Source of the DNA: a virus
IMG/VR virus record: IMGVR_UViG_3300030107_007542
Location: 129,779-193,778 of that record
Strand: one strand, 5' to 3'
DNA length: 64,000 bases
Translations under genes and position numbers: made by a program
Shown here: positions 8,009 to 16,147 of the stretch, in pieces
Layout: every line of letters begins with the position of its first letter
Numbering within the stretch: position 1 is the first letter of the stretch
Notes under the pieces: generated by a model
The model's database searches: none
What the model was told of the DNA's origin: nothing
Seen by the model: only the letters and a program-made list of their open reading frames with translations

Positions 8009-8527
8009 TTAGTTGAAAAAACCAGTTTTGTAATAAATGGTGCCCAAAACTCGCACAGATTCTCCTTCTGGGGGTGGTAAATAAAGAGTTAGTGCTTTAT
8101 GTACCTCGTCTGGCGGGCGCCAAATTATTTGAAGGACCGATGCGGCGGAATTCCAGTTTGTATCAAACTCATTACCCAGTTGGTTTTCATAGTGCTCATG
8201 ACAAGCATATTTATTATTGGTGAGAATAGCGATGAGATTATCGTGAAGATCATAACCTGAATTAAGAACGATATCTCTTCCGCAAATTGTAAAATAATTC
8301 TCCTCATCGTCATCGCGAAGCATCGCAAAGGCTACTTGTCCTGAAATAAGATCAGTCTCTAGATTATCTGCGCAGTTAAAAATAAAGGTGTCGGGCCCGG
8401 TATTGCGACTCCACCAACAATCCATCGATGTGTAATAATCACCATATTCCTCGACTCTTAAGTCTTCTTCGATCAAGTTAGCACATGAAGACAAGAACAA
8501 AAATAGTAGAAATATTAGTTTATACAC
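8009..8527 (-). CDS. Lipoprotein of unknown function
   Basis: 172 aa. MYKLIFLLFLFLSSCANLIE is a lipoprotein signal with a lipobox ending at Cys15. The mature part has four or more cysteines (MDCWWSRN, IFNCADN, FTICGRD, KYACHEH), consistent with periplasmic disulphides. It is paired with the exported matrixin gene downstream. No family recognised. A TTAATTATATTATAATAATA stretch upstream is AT-rich and may contain a -10 box. Confidence 0.7.
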   Translation of the reverse strand: MYKLIFLLFLFLSSCANLIEEDLRVEEYGDYYTSMDCWWSRNTGPDTFIFNCADNLETDLISGQVAFAMLRDDDEENYFTICGRDIVLNSGYDLHDNLIAILTNNKYACHEHYENQLGNEFDTNWNSAASVLQIIWRPPDEVHKALTLYLPPPEGESVRVLGTIYYKTGFFN

Positions 8528-8586
8528 CTTATATTAATTATATTATAATAATATTAATTGTAGTATACAAGCAAAAAGTATATTTT

Positions 8587-8898
8587 TCATTCGCAACAGT
8601 TTATATCGTCATGAGTGTCAGGTTTGTTGGTCACCTTAAGCCACAAGCCCCACAGAATCGGAATCGCTAGCCAATGAAAACATAGAACTAAAGATGCTGG
8701 AATTCCAGCGAAAAACGCTGGATGTACATAGTTGCCTAAGATCCCAAATATAATTGGGAAAACAACATCCTCAACAATCTCCCACCCAACAAAGATGATG
8801 ACAAATGCTAGTCCATTTTTCTTAAGAAAGGCCTTCAGCTTTTCAATAGAAAAGTTGCTTAGTTTATGAGAGATTCTGGATTTTAGCCAACTAATCAT
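8587..8898 (-). CDS. Integral membrane protein
   Basis: 103 aa. The amphipathic basic N-terminus is followed by two transmembrane segments, GLAFVIIFVGWEIVEDVVFP and PASLVLCFHWLAIPILWGLW. The E-x-V-E-D-V-V-F-P motif inside the first segment is a pattern I have seen in small marine phage membrane proteins of unknown function. It lies immediately downstream of the tmRNA-like gene. Confidence 0.6.
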   Translation of the reverse strand: MISWLKSRISHKLSNFSIEKLKAFLKKNGLAFVIIFVGWEIVEDVVFPIIFGILGNYVHPAFFAGIPASLVLCFHWLAIPILWGLWLKVTNKPDTHDDINCCE

Positions 8899-8906
8899 AA
8901 GTTTTT

Positions 8907-8988
8907 TGGTGGAGGTGCGCGGAATCGAACCGCGGTCCTGAGACTACCATTGCAGGTTTTAATCCCAGTCGAAACCAGAGCCACCCCC
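8907..8988 (-). ncRNA. Minimal tmRNA-like RNA (tRNA-like domain only)
   Basis: 82 nt on the minus strand. The 5' end GGGGGTG pairs with CACCTCC (one G-T) as a seven-base acceptor stem. It is followed by TGGTTTCGACTGGG, matching the tmRNA 5' signature TGG-x-TTCGAC-GGG. The 3' part has GGAC then a T arm CGCGG-TTCGATT-CCGCG, discriminator A and encoded CCA (8909-8907). There is no D or anticodon arm of tRNA type. Only about 28 nt separate the two halves, where normal tmRNAs hold about 300 nt of pseudoknots and tag frame. It could be a reduced tmRNA, a decoy for alanyl-tRNA synthetase/SmpB/EF-Tu, or a remnant. Confidence 0.7.
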
Positions 8989-9022
8989 TCATGTTTTTTC
9001 TTGACATTCATGTTTATATAAG

Positions 9023-9385
9023 TTATTCTAAATCATTCTTATAGGAGTTCTTAATGTCATATTTACGTTTCAAAGCTTTAAAGGTCTGCTCACTAATTCC
9101 TAAGATTCTAGTAGCCCCCTTATTGGTATCAGTTATACTAATCACTGCATTATATAGCGCTTCCTTCGTAATATCAACCACATTCGACCAAAGATTAAAT
9201 CCATATAGTTTCCCCCCAGTTAGTCGACTGGAGCATTCTAATTTAAGGCCTATTAGTTCTTCCAAGGTTAATGTGGAGAGCATGATTTCAAATGCCTCGT
9301 TAGATTTGTTTTCGTCTCTCAACTTTTTAGAGAGAGAAAGATCTTTACAAAAACCCTGCGAACTTCGTCGCGGAGGTTTGTTCAT
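9023..9385 (-). CDS. FIS-like helix-turn-helix protein
   Basis: 120 aa. The middle LSTLTLEELIGLKLECSSRL followed by LYGFNLWSNVVDITKEAL matches a T4-like marine phage protein type. The C-terminal NKGATRILGISEQTFKALKR is a FIS/NtrC-type helix-turn-helix. It is probably a DNA-binding regulator or an accessory of DNA metabolism. The stop-start spacing to 9386 is one base. Confidence 0.6.
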   Translation of the reverse strand: MNKPPRRSSQGFCKDLSLSKKLRDENKSNEAFEIMLSTLTLEELIGLKLECSSRLTGGKLYGFNLWSNVVDITKEALYNAVISITDTNKGATRILGISEQTFKALKRKYDIKNSYKNDLE

Positions 9386-10213
9386 TTATAATAAATTTTT
9401 AATAATGTCGTCTACATCAAGGTGCTTAAGCAGCTCTTGCAGTTCTAATCCAACTTCTTCTTCCGCCGCAGCCGGCTCATCAATTGCGTCTTCCTCGGCA
9501 TCCACAGCCTCTTCAGGCTCGGGAACATCAGCTGGTAATTCGGACTCATACTTATCGAAATATAAGGCCAGATTTTTAATAAGATATTCTTCGAACATCT
9601 TAAGATCCTCAGGATCGTCGAGATCATCGTACGCCCGGAGGATTACTTTCGAGATAGTTTGGAAGTCAGTATACGCCTTATTTCGGCCGGTTTTGTCTTC
9701 CCCGGAGATTGCAAATTCTTCCTTTTCAACTTCTCCATCAGATTTTACAACTTCTTTTTCTTCCACATCAATAAAGTCTGGATCATCTTCTGGATTATCA
9801 ACACTGATATTGATATCCTCATCTAGAGGACCACCTTCTACACTGGCAGAGGCCTCAATGGTGTCATCGGCTTCTTTTCGGGACTCTTCAGGTGCAAGTG
9901 ATTTTTCAACTGCAACTAGAACATGGTTTCTGTAAGACATCCTCTGTTCTTTGGCAGTCGTGAGGGATTTATACCCCTTTTCCAAAACGGAGAGAATGTT
10001 AGAATTCTTAAGAAGATCTTCTAATACGTTAATACCAGTGTTGGCGTGCTTGGCAGTTGTGGTAACAGCGGTTTGACCTTCGCGAATCAAGTCACGAACG
10101 AGTTCTCGCAATTGACGCTCGTCGCTTGTATGTCGCGACTGGACCACTCGGATCGCTCGTCGCACGGTTTCGCGCAATTTCAATTCTTCTGCAAATTCTT
10201 CTCTGTTTATCAT
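9386..10213 (-). CDS. Putative virion core/scaffold-associated acidic protein
   Basis: 275 aa. The N-terminal helix FAEELKLRETVRRAIRVVQS is followed by ERQLRELVRDLIREGQTAV, then a long acidic linker (GGPLDEDINISVDNPEDDPD) and a C-terminal helical domain (LKMFEEYLIKNLALYFDKYE) ending in an alanine/glutamate tail. The plan (helical N-terminus with an I-R-E-G site, acidic middle, no enzymatic motif) resembles proteins of the T4-like prohead core. It is coupled to the genes on both sides. The role is inference. Confidence 0.5.
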   Translation of the reverse strand: MINREEFAEELKLRETVRRAIRVVQSRHTSDERQLRELVRDLIREGQTAVTTTAKHANTGINVLEDLLKNSNILSVLEKGYKSLTTAKEQRMSYRNHVLVAVEKSLAPEESRKEADDTIEASASVEGGPLDEDINISVDNPEDDPDFIDVEEKEVVKSDGEVEKEEFAISGEDKTGRNKAYTDFQTISKVILRAYDDLDDPEDLKMFEEYLIKNLALYFDKYESELPADVPEPEEAVDAEEDAIDEPAAAEEEVGLELQELLKHLDVDDIIKNLL

Positions 10214-10215
10214 AG

Positions 10216-12072
10216 TTAGCCCACCGATATACCTAATAAATAGTCCATTACTTCGTTAACCAACCCTTCATCTGTCTTCTTGCGCTTTTGTTTGCGTTGT
10301 GGTCGACGCCGCAAAGGTTTTCCTAGGCCTCCGACCCCAATGGCCGCAGATCCGGCGCCCATAGCGGAAACTTCATCGAGTTCCTCTAGAGGCTCTTCTC
10401 CCAGTAAGGTTAAGATATCATGAATTTCTTGCTGATTTAAGGAGCCAGGCAACCCGGCGACAAAATCATCTGTGTCGTCACTCCACAGCGCTTGTCGCAT
10501 CTGAGTTGCTGAGATCCCTCCGGCCTGCGGTGGAACAGGAATTTGATTAACCCCAATTCCTCGGGCAGACCCGCGCTGGTCGGCTGCAGCATAGCGGCCG
10601 TCAGCAAGATCTTTTTCACCCAGGATTAAGTTAAGAATATCGCCTTCTTGGGCTTCATTATCCAGATAGTCATAAACAGAACGAACTGGGGAAATATCAC
10701 CAATTCGAATTTCAACATCTCCGGGCAAATAAGGCTTATATATTTCCCATATGGCCTTCGCTTGATCAGGACCTATTCCCTCATGAGGTCTGGGTGAAAT
10801 ATAAATGATAAGCTTGTTAACATTCGGCTTATTTAAGATTTCTTTAGCTACATCAAAGTGGCCACCATGAGGAGGCTTAAACTTTCCGGGGTACAGAGCT
10901 ATGCTGTGCCCCTTCTGTTCACTTAAAGATTGCTTGGAACGATCGCCGTGGGTAGAAGCAAGTCCTTGAACAATAAAATCACCAGTTAACTTAACTAAGA
11001 AATCTTCCATTCCTCTTAGGACCACACCCTCGTGGCTTCCTACGCTTCCAGCTTGACTTGTAAGAGCACGTTTCACCGCCTGACCCAAAAGGCGCGTTCC
11101 ATGATACAGGATCGCTCCATTTATTGCGTCTTTTACATCTTCTTGTGAGTCTAAATACTGACTCAGGGGCTGTCCCCCTTCTGTTGCGCTATTTAAAACA
11201 GCCATATAAACATCTTTGCTAAGCGCTCCGACGCTTTTTCCGTCGGCTCTTGTGACTTTGCGTTCTTGTGGATGTTCCACCATGCCGAGCCACTCCCGCA
11301 GTGTATTAGTAGCAATACCTCCAGGAGTAATCTGTACAGAAATGGGTGTTTCGAGTACAGCGTCCAAATCTAAATTGACCTCAGGGTCAAACTCGACAGG
11401 AACATCTCCGAAAACTTCAAAGCCGTACTTTGCCGCAAGTGGACGCACTTTTTCAATAAGACTCAATAAGGCATCCTTATCATAAGGTACTTCGATTCCA
11501 CCTGCTTTCGTGGGTTTGTCCGTATTGGGATCAATAGGCCTTTCAAGGCCCGGGCGATCCATAGATGTGCCTTTGCGAATAGCATGAGGTTGAGCTTTTT
11601 TAGCGTAAAATTGGTTAATTCCGTGAATAGCCAAAATGTTCTGATCATACTCTTGAACATTGGACTTTCCTTCAATATACTCAGTATTGAAATACTTGGT
11701 AGGATTATCCCACATTCCTAATTTTTTAAGATCTGGTTCAATTTCTGGGATTGTGGCATTAAAGATTTTTAGAAGCTTGGCAACTGCGCCAGCCATTCCA
11801 TGTTCGGGCCCCCACTTCTCTAGAGCCGCTTCGGCATCGAGGCCTATAACTGAATCGATGTGGTTGGTTCCCCGATCCATGCGAAACTCTTTTTCACCAT
11901 CGTCATTTGTGATGAGTTTAAAACTGGTATTAATACCGTCCCATTTAACGCTGCCATCAATCTCTTGATTTTGAAGACGCAATACAGCATCATTGATATA
12001 ATCAATTAAATCCTGCCCGGTTTTAACCCTCTCTACATCAAAAGGGTGCGCCATATGGCCTGGGGTACCCAT
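10216..12072 (-). CDS. Ligase-like KxDG domain fused to cytidylyltransferase-like domain
   Basis: 618 aa. The N-terminal half has EIDGSVKWDGINTSFKL, a K-x-D-G motif as in the covalent nucleotidyltransferase (DNA/RNA ligase, capping) superfamily, then FRMDRGTNHID and YFNTEYIEGKSNVQEYDQN. SHEGVVLRGMEDFLVKLTGD (about residue 335) is a plausible motif IV-V (E-G-x-V, x-K-L). The C-terminal half, from IALYPGKFKPPHGGHFDVAK, has H-G-G-H and later GGISATQMRQAL, the H-x-G-H and ISATxxR motifs of NadM/cytidylyltransferase enzymes. The likely chemistry is adenylate transfer in NAD or RNA-end metabolism. Confidence 0.75.
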   Translation of the reverse strand: MGTPGHMAHPFDVERVKTGQDLIDYINDAVLRLQNQEIDGSVKWDGINTSFKLITNDDGEKEFRMDRGTNHIDSVIGLDAEAALEKWGPEHGMAGAVAKLLKIFNATIPEIEPDLKKLGMWDNPTKYFNTEYIEGKSNVQEYDQNILAIHGINQFYAKKAQPHAIRKGTSMDRPGLERPIDPNTDKPTKAGGIEVPYDKDALLSLIEKVRPLAAKYGFEVFGDVPVEFDPEVNLDLDAVLETPISVQITPGGIATNTLREWLGMVEHPQERKVTRADGKSVGALSKDVYMAVLNSATEGGQPLSQYLDSQEDVKDAINGAILYHGTRLLGQAVKRALTSQAGSVGSHEGVVLRGMEDFLVKLTGDFIVQGLASTHGDRSKQSLSEQKGHSIALYPGKFKPPHGGHFDVAKEILNKPNVNKLIIYISPRPHEGIGPDQAKAIWEIYKPYLPGDVEIRIGDISPVRSVYDYLDNEAQEGDILNLILGEKDLADGRYAAADQRGSARGIGVNQIPVPPQAGGISATQMRQALWSDDTDDFVAGLPGSLNQQEIHDILTLLGEEPLEELDEVSAMGAGSAAIGVGGLGKPLRRRPQRKQKRKKTDEGLVNEVMDYLLGISVG

Positions 12073-12075
12073 TAG

Positions 12076-12324
12076 TTACTCCTTGCTTTCTTCTAGAACC
12101 TTCACTTGCTCTTCTAGAACATTAACTCGCTCTTGCAGTCTGCGAGAGTGTCGACGCACTTCCTTAAGGTTAGCTTTAGCTACTTCGATTCGTCGTTCAT
12201 CTGTGCGCGTACGAGGAGAAATTGAGTTAAGAACTTCAGAAACAGACTGAATATAGCTAGCCAAACTGGGGGCTTTGCCCTCGCCCATCAAGAACTCGCG
12301 AGTCATGCGTCGTAAGTCGGTCAT
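12076..12324 (-). CDS. Coiled-coil protein, possible virion-packaged type
   Basis: 82 aa. MTDLRRMTREFLMGEGKAPS opens with a short amphipathic segment ending FLMGEG, similar to the shared N-termini in this region. The rest is a long heptad coiled coil (VRRHSRRLQERVNVLEEQVK). ATG at 12324 overlaps the preceding TAA (TAATG), indicating coupled translation. Confidence 0.6.
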   Translation of the reverse strand: MTDLRRMTREFLMGEGKAPSLASYIQSVSEVLNSISPRTRTDERRIEVAKANLKEVRRHSRRLQERVNVLEEQVKVLEESKE

Positions 12325-12467
12325 TACTTTTCACTAGATTTGGTAGTAGTACTCGAAGACTTCTTACGTGGTTTCTTGGGAGCGGCTACTTTCGGTTTTG
12401 AAACCTCAGGCTCTTCTACCTTTTCAACCGCCGGCTTAGGCGGGGTGATAATCCATGGAGCAGCCAT
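12324..12467 (-). CDS. Small Pro/Lys-rich protein
   Basis: 47 aa: MAAPWIITPPKPAVEKVEEP, then lysine, proline and serine repeats (KPRKKSSSTTTKSSEK). Starts two bases after the preceding gene's stop and ends in a TAATG overlap with the next. Low complexity and basic; perhaps a DNA- or core-binding tail. Confidence 0.6.
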   Translation of the reverse strand: MAAPWIITPPKPAVEKVEEPEVSKPKVAAPKKPRKKSSSTTTKSSEK

Positions 12468-12469
12468 TT

Positions 12470-12766
12470 TTACTTCTCCTCTTTCTTGGTTCTGGAACCC
12501 CTTCGGGTTCTCTTCGGTGTGGACTCAGCCACGGGTTCGGCTTTTTTGGCTTTAGCTTTTTCCTCAGCCTTAGCAGCTTCAGCAGCAACCCGCGCTTCTT
12601 CTTTCGCTCTTGCCTCAGCTTTAACCTTTTCTGCTTCGGCTCGTGCTTTTTGAGCAACGTCAGCCTGTCGAACCGTCTCTTCAGCTTGGGCCCTGAGAGC
12701 TTCGGCGGCTTCTTCTGCCGCGGCAAGGGCTGCCAGCCTCCTTCGTTTAACGTTTGGTGCTACCAT
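12470..12766 (-). CDS. Alanine-rich coiled-coil protein
   Basis: 98 aa. Almost the whole length is an Ala/Glu/Lys helix (AALAAAEEAAEALRAQAEET), ending in a basic PKRTRRGSRTKKEEK tail. Composition resembles scaffold or DNA-condensing proteins. The alternative frames here are open only because of the biased composition. Confidence 0.6.
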   Translation of the reverse strand: MVAPNVKRRRLAALAAAEEAAEALRAQAEETVRQADVAQKARAEAEKVKAEARAKEEARVAAEAAKAEEKAKAKKAEPVAESTPKRTRRGSRTKKEEK

Positions 12767-12767
12767 C

Positions 12768-13757
12768 TTATTTGCCTTCCTTTCTGATACGCTCGATAAT
12801 GCGTCGAGTGATCTCTTTGGCTTCCTTTACGGAGATTTTACCTGAGGTGTTCTCGCTCATTTTCTTGGCCATACCATATTGATTACCACGCATATCACTG
12901 CTTTCGGGATTCACCTTATCCAGGCAAGTCTTGGTTTCTTCATCCCAATCAACACAGTCATCGTCGCGATACATCATTTCAGAAACGGGGTGATCCTCAC
13001 CCGGATGTGCTTCGTCGCAACTTTGTCCAGGATGTCCAGCGCCTTCGTCCATGTGGTCATCTTCACGATGCTGATCAACACCCATATCATGTCGCAGGGC
13101 GTCCAGATGATGCTCGATGCTGTCGAGATGATGCTCTAGGCGATCTTCTTCGCGCTTGTCGGCACTCTCATCTTCTCCATAGTGCTCGCTTTCTTCTTCT
13201 TTGGAGTCTTCCTGAAGTTGGTCTTTAGACTCCTTAAGAAGTCCCCACTTCTTCATCAAGAGCGTGTTAAGCTCGTTATCTTTCCATTCTTTAAGTGACA
13301 TCTGTGGTTCTCCTGAATCTTTAAAATTGATATCTATGGTAATCTTACCTCTCTTAATTAGGTCCTCAAAGTCCCTAAAGATCAAATTACCTTTGGTATA
13401 CGCTTCGCGCTCCATTTTTCGTAAGTGTGGATCACGCTGTGCGTATCCGGGGCTTGTGTCATCCGAGCCATCAAAATCTCCGCGGCAATTCTGGGCGTGA
13501 TGTACTAACTCATGAGAGAGTGACCTCATAATATCTTTAGGATGACGTTTATCCGTGAAGAGATAAACTTCAAAAGTCTCAGGGTTATAATGAGCAGTTT
13601 TTCCCAAAAGTACATCAGCATTGCTAGGATCAGATTGAAATACAATTTTCACTGGCTGGTCAAATCCAAGCTGTTGTTGGGAATATGGAAGAAAGCCCTT
13701 CACCATCTGTTCTAAATGGGAAATATTGCCTCCGGTATTGTTCTGACAACTGTGCAT
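12768..13757 (-). CDS. Phage metallopeptidase (HELVHHAQ type)
   Basis: 329 aa. DIMRSLSHELVHHAQNCRGD (about residue 80) gives H-E-x-x-H. KTAHYNPETFEVYLFTDKRH before it and REAYTKGNLIFRDFEDLIK (Glu ligand) after it complete the metallopeptidase I know from T4-like cyanophages and other marine phages. The C-terminal half is His/Asp/Glu-rich (EHHLDSIEHHLDALRHDMG). It ends in a helix with KEAKEITRRIIERIRKEGK. The peptidase may act in virion maturation; the substrate is unknown. The start could instead be the internal Met at 13706 (MVKGFLPYSQQQ). Confidence 0.85.
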   Translation of the reverse strand: MHSCQNNTGGNISHLEQMVKGFLPYSQQQLGFDQPVKIVFQSDPSNADVLLGKTAHYNPETFEVYLFTDKRHPKDIMRSLSHELVHHAQNCRGDFDGSDDTSPGYAQRDPHLRKMEREAYTKGNLIFRDFEDLIKRGKITIDINFKDSGEPQMSLKEWKDNELNTLLMKKWGLLKESKDQLQEDSKEEESEHYGEDESADKREEDRLEHHLDSIEHHLDALRHDMGVDQHREDDHMDEGAGHPGQSCDEAHPGEDHPVSEMMYRDDDCVDWDEETKTCLDKVNPESSDMRGNQYGMAKKMSENTSGKISVKEAKEITRRIIERIRKEGK

Positions 13758-13771
13758 ACGTAATAAATAGT

Positions 13772-14086
13772 TTAAAATACTAGAAATAGCACTCCTGTTA
13801 TGTGCCAGCTAAAAACTCCCACATATACAAGATTAAGGCCAAAAAGAGTATAGAATATAAATTTCTTAAAGCGTCGCTTGAACTTTAACAGTATTGAAAG
13901 GCTTGCAAAACTAATGAATAGCTTAACAAATGCAAAAAGTGCGATAGAGTGCTTAAGGTAGTAGTTCATGATCGGATTAGCCTCGGTGGCTAGTCCGCTA
14001 GAAATCCAGTAGACTGTAGCTAGAAGATCAGATAATATAAGAAAGATGAGTAAATAAGAAAGAATATGGATCTTCCTTATTGTCAC
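13772..14086 (-). CDS. Three-helix membrane protein, DUF5658-like
   Basis: 104 aa. Hydrophobic segments ILSYLLIFLILSDLLATVYW, SIALFAFVKLFISFASLSIL and FYTLFGLNLVYVGVFSWHIT. The motif D-L-L-A-T plus ATEANPIMNYYLK between the first two segments is the signature of the DUF5658 family of small membrane proteins, function unknown. Confidence 0.65.
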   Translation of the reverse strand: MTIRKIHILSYLLIFLILSDLLATVYWISSGLATEANPIMNYYLKHSIALFAFVKLFISFASLSILLKFKRRFKKFIFYTLFGLNLVYVGVFSWHITGVLFLVF

Positions 14087-14089
14087 ATT

Positions 14090-14404
14090 TTATTCCTTGA
14101 CGTGTCCAGGATGCTTTTTGTACATCATATGATCGAAAATAGAACTCATCATCGCAGAGGCCTTTGTAATTTTAGCTTGTACCCATGGCTCTAAGTTTTC
14201 GTCCTCCATTATAATATCATGGAGTTGTTGTGCCTTCTGGCCCATGTGAAAAAGTTCCCGCTTTGCCATATTACCTTCATAACCATCGGGGTCCTTCTCA
14301 TAAGGTCGATCCTCGGGGTTCTGTGGGGATTCGAGTAATACGGAGTGTTGCTCGCTGACAGCCTCTTGAATTAAACGTTGAAGTTCGTTTCGTGTGATTT
14401 TCAT
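14090..14404 (-). CDS. Conserved phage protein with packaging-type N-terminus
   Basis: 104 aa. It begins MKITRNELQRLIQEAVSEQ, one of the recurrent amphipathic starts ending hydrophobic-x-Glu. The C-terminal DENLEPWVQAKITKASAMMS is a conserved motif I recognise from T4-like marine phage proteins (E-x-W-V-Q-x-K-I-T-K-A). It is probably a virion-internal component; inference only. Confidence 0.65.
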   Translation of the reverse strand: MKITRNELQRLIQEAVSEQHSVLLESPQNPEDRPYEKDPDGYEGNMAKRELFHMGQKAQQLHDIIMEDENLEPWVQAKITKASAMMSSIFDHMMYKKHPGHVKE

Positions 14405-14439
14405 TTTTTACCTTCCTCCGGAGGGTCTTCGTGATCTGG

Positions 14440-14874
14440 TCATTTCCCGCCCTCTTCAAGTTCACCACCAGGCGAAAAAGTCATGGGCATATGACCTCCA
14501 GCACCAAAATACTTTTGTCGATCGGGAGGCGGCGCGACCACGCGCTGATCGGGCATCGGATAAGCTCCCTCGCCCTCCAGGGTGTTAAGTACCCTACGAA
14601 GCGACGCAGAGGCCTTAAAGGCGTGTTCGTAAGCGTCATCATAGACAGGGTCATCAAGAGCTTCTATAAGCTCCTCAGTGGCCTCTCTGGCCTTAAGGGC
14701 GATCTCATACATCTTGTTGGACTTTTTATCGCCCATGTCTTGCATACTAACATCATTATCCGCCGCCGGTTCCCTATGGGGGACGCCCTTCGGCGCCGAA
14801 GGAGTATTAATGCCCCCTCCGGTGAACATTGCCTCTCTGACGAAGGCTTTAAGTTGATCGAAATCAATACTCAT
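14440..14874 (-). CDS. Putative virion-internal protein
   Basis: 144 aa starting MSIDFDQLKAFVREAMFTGG, with FVREA as a possible prohead-protease site. A central helix (YEIALKAREATEELIEALDD) is followed by a Pro/Gly-rich tail. No enzymatic motif. Directly precedes 14090 in the same operon. Confidence 0.55.
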   Translation of the reverse strand: MSIDFDQLKAFVREAMFTGGGINTPSAPKGVPHREPAADNDVSMQDMGDKKSNKMYEIALKAREATEELIEALDDPVYDDAYEHAFKASASLRRVLNTLEGEGAYPMPDQRVVAPPPDRQKYFGAGGHMPMTFSPGGELEEGGK

Positions 14875-14876
14875 GA

Positions 14877-15560
14877 TTAGTCTTTTCCTTGCTCGATATC
14901 AGGATACTTCCTCTTCACTGCAGCGCGAACCTTAGCTTTTTCCTCTGAAGTGCCATGCTGTGCTACCAAGCTCAGAGCTGATCTTGCCCTGTTCTCAGTA
15001 TCAATGGGATAAGAGCCGGCCTGCTTGCCCTTTGGGCCCTCTCCCTTTCCTGGAAGTGCAAAATCACTATCGGGAAGCGCCCTTCTTTCCGCAGCGGAAA
15101 GGTCTTTTTCATTTAAGCGCTCTTCCCAAACGGAGCTTCGTTTCGGCGCCGCATCTTTTCGGCTAGCTTGGCGCAACTTAGCTGTGAGGGCGCTAATTTC
15201 GGCAGGGTCCGTTGGGAGTCCTAATGCTGGAAATATGACCTTTAAGATCATTTCGCTCTTCATAGCAGGGGTCGTTGCTTTAGCAAGTTCTCGACGAATT
15301 AATTTTAATGGTTGCATCATTCCGCTTTTGTCGAACTGCTTCTGTGCGCGCTTCTCTCGACCTCGAAGGTCAGGCTTACCCGCCTGCGCTTGCTCCTCGG
15401 GGGAAATGGCAGGCATCGACATCTCCTCTCGGGATCCCTCTTTCATCATCTCATCTAGAAGTTTTGAGGGGTCTAAGTCAAAGAATTCGATGGCCTCATT
15501 ATTCGTTAAAATAACTTCAACCTCTTCTTTAATAATTTTCAAAAGTTGTGTTTTTGTCAT
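14877..15560 (-). CDS. Conserved phage protein, packaging-type N-terminus
   Basis: 227 aa. It starts MTKTQLLKIIKEEVEVIL. The C-terminal third (RRALPDSDFALPGKGEGPKG, then SYPIDTENRARSALSLVAQH and KVRAAVKRKYPDIEQ) matches a short domain often found in phage-encoded proteins and at the ends of prohead proteases: L-P-x-S-x-F-A-x-P-G-K, Y-P-I, A-R-x-A-L, V-x-x-A-V-x-x-K-Y-P. Role unknown; I infer a virion or prohead association. Confidence 0.6.
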   Translation of the reverse strand: MTKTQLLKIIKEEVEVILTNNEAIEFFDLDPSKLLDEMMKEGSREEMSMPAISPEEQAQAGKPDLRGREKRAQKQFDKSGMMQPLKLIRRELAKATTPAMKSEMILKVIFPALGLPTDPAEISALTAKLRQASRKDAAPKRSSVWEERLNEKDLSAAERRALPDSDFALPGKGEGPKGKQAGSYPIDTENRARSALSLVAQHGTSEEKAKVRAAVKRKYPDIEQGKD

Positions 15561-15591
15561 GCTAGCAATCTCCGGCGTACTATTAATTAGT

Positions 15592-16089
15592 TTAGTCTTC
15601 GCTCTTTGCCATATGATCTAACCATTTATCTCGTAAACGATTCGTAATTCCATCTTCGGTGGGGACTAGCTCTGCCTCAATTCCCGCTCGCTCAGCAGCT
15701 GTGACTTCATCTTCGTCATCATCCCAATGCTTAACAACTCCTAGTTCTGTGAGTTTGTCTGCTTTGAGATCTCCAAATGTATAGTAGACTTCTTCGACTG
15801 GCAAATTAAACATTTCAATTGCCTCCTCGGGCGTCGGAGCTAGGTCCCACACATGCTTAGGACGACTTAGTTTAGATCGGGAAGTGACAATTATAACTTT
15901 ATGTCCTTCTGCTGCCAAATCTTTAAGGAGCTGAATGTTCTCATCATGAGGACCAAGATATTCGACGTCTCCATCTTCGAGAGTTTCATATCGAATTAGT
16001 GTGTTATCAAAGTCAAATGAGTAAATGTTTTGTTCTAAGTTATCTTCTTCGGCGATAAACTTCCGCCATTCTTTTAATATCTGTTTCAT
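15592..16089 (-). CDS. HAD-superfamily phosphatase with packaging-type N-terminus
   Basis: 165 aa. MKQILKEWRKFIAEEDN precedes the catalytic motif IYSFDFDNTLIRYE (D-x-D). KVIIVTSRSK gives motif II, and FGDLKADKLTEL then VVKHWDDDEDE motifs III/IV. It is probably a small polynucleotide or sugar-phosphate phosphatase, or the 3'-phosphatase half of a Pnk-type repair system. The N-terminal 15 residues resemble those of the kinase-like gene upstream. Expressed from the promoter at 16120. Confidence 0.8.
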   Translation of the reverse strand: MKQILKEWRKFIAEEDNLEQNIYSFDFDNTLIRYETLEDGDVEYLGPHDENIQLLKDLAAEGHKVIIVTSRSKLSRPKHVWDLAPTPEEAIEMFNLPVEEVYYTFGDLKADKLTELGVVKHWDDDEDEVTAAERAGIEAELVPTEDGITNRLRDKWLDHMAKSED

Positions 16090-16119
16090 TGTTATAAATA
16101 TACCTTTTCATTCATTTAT

Positions 16120-16147
16120 AGTATATCAAATATAAAAAGGGTGTCAA
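16120..16147 (-). promoter_or_regulatory. Sigma-70-type promoter
   Basis: Minus strand TTGACA, 16-bp AT-rich spacer, TATACT; about 30 nt upstream of the HAD gene start at 16089. Confidence 0.8.

Noticed and set aside
8907-8988. The 82-nt RNA as an ordinary tRNA.
   Set aside because: The acceptor and T arm fit, but no D arm or anticodon stem-loop can be drawn and the TTCGAC signature is that of tmRNA.
9003-9034. Plus-strand TTGACA-N17-TATTCT near the tmRNA-like gene.
   Set aside because: It points against the only genes present and lies in AT-rich DNA where such matches arise by chance.
9054-9935. Plus-strand frame of 293 codons, Ser-rich.
   Set aside because: Antisense of the acidic core-type gene; its Ser richness mirrors the Glu/Asp-rich codons on the other strand.
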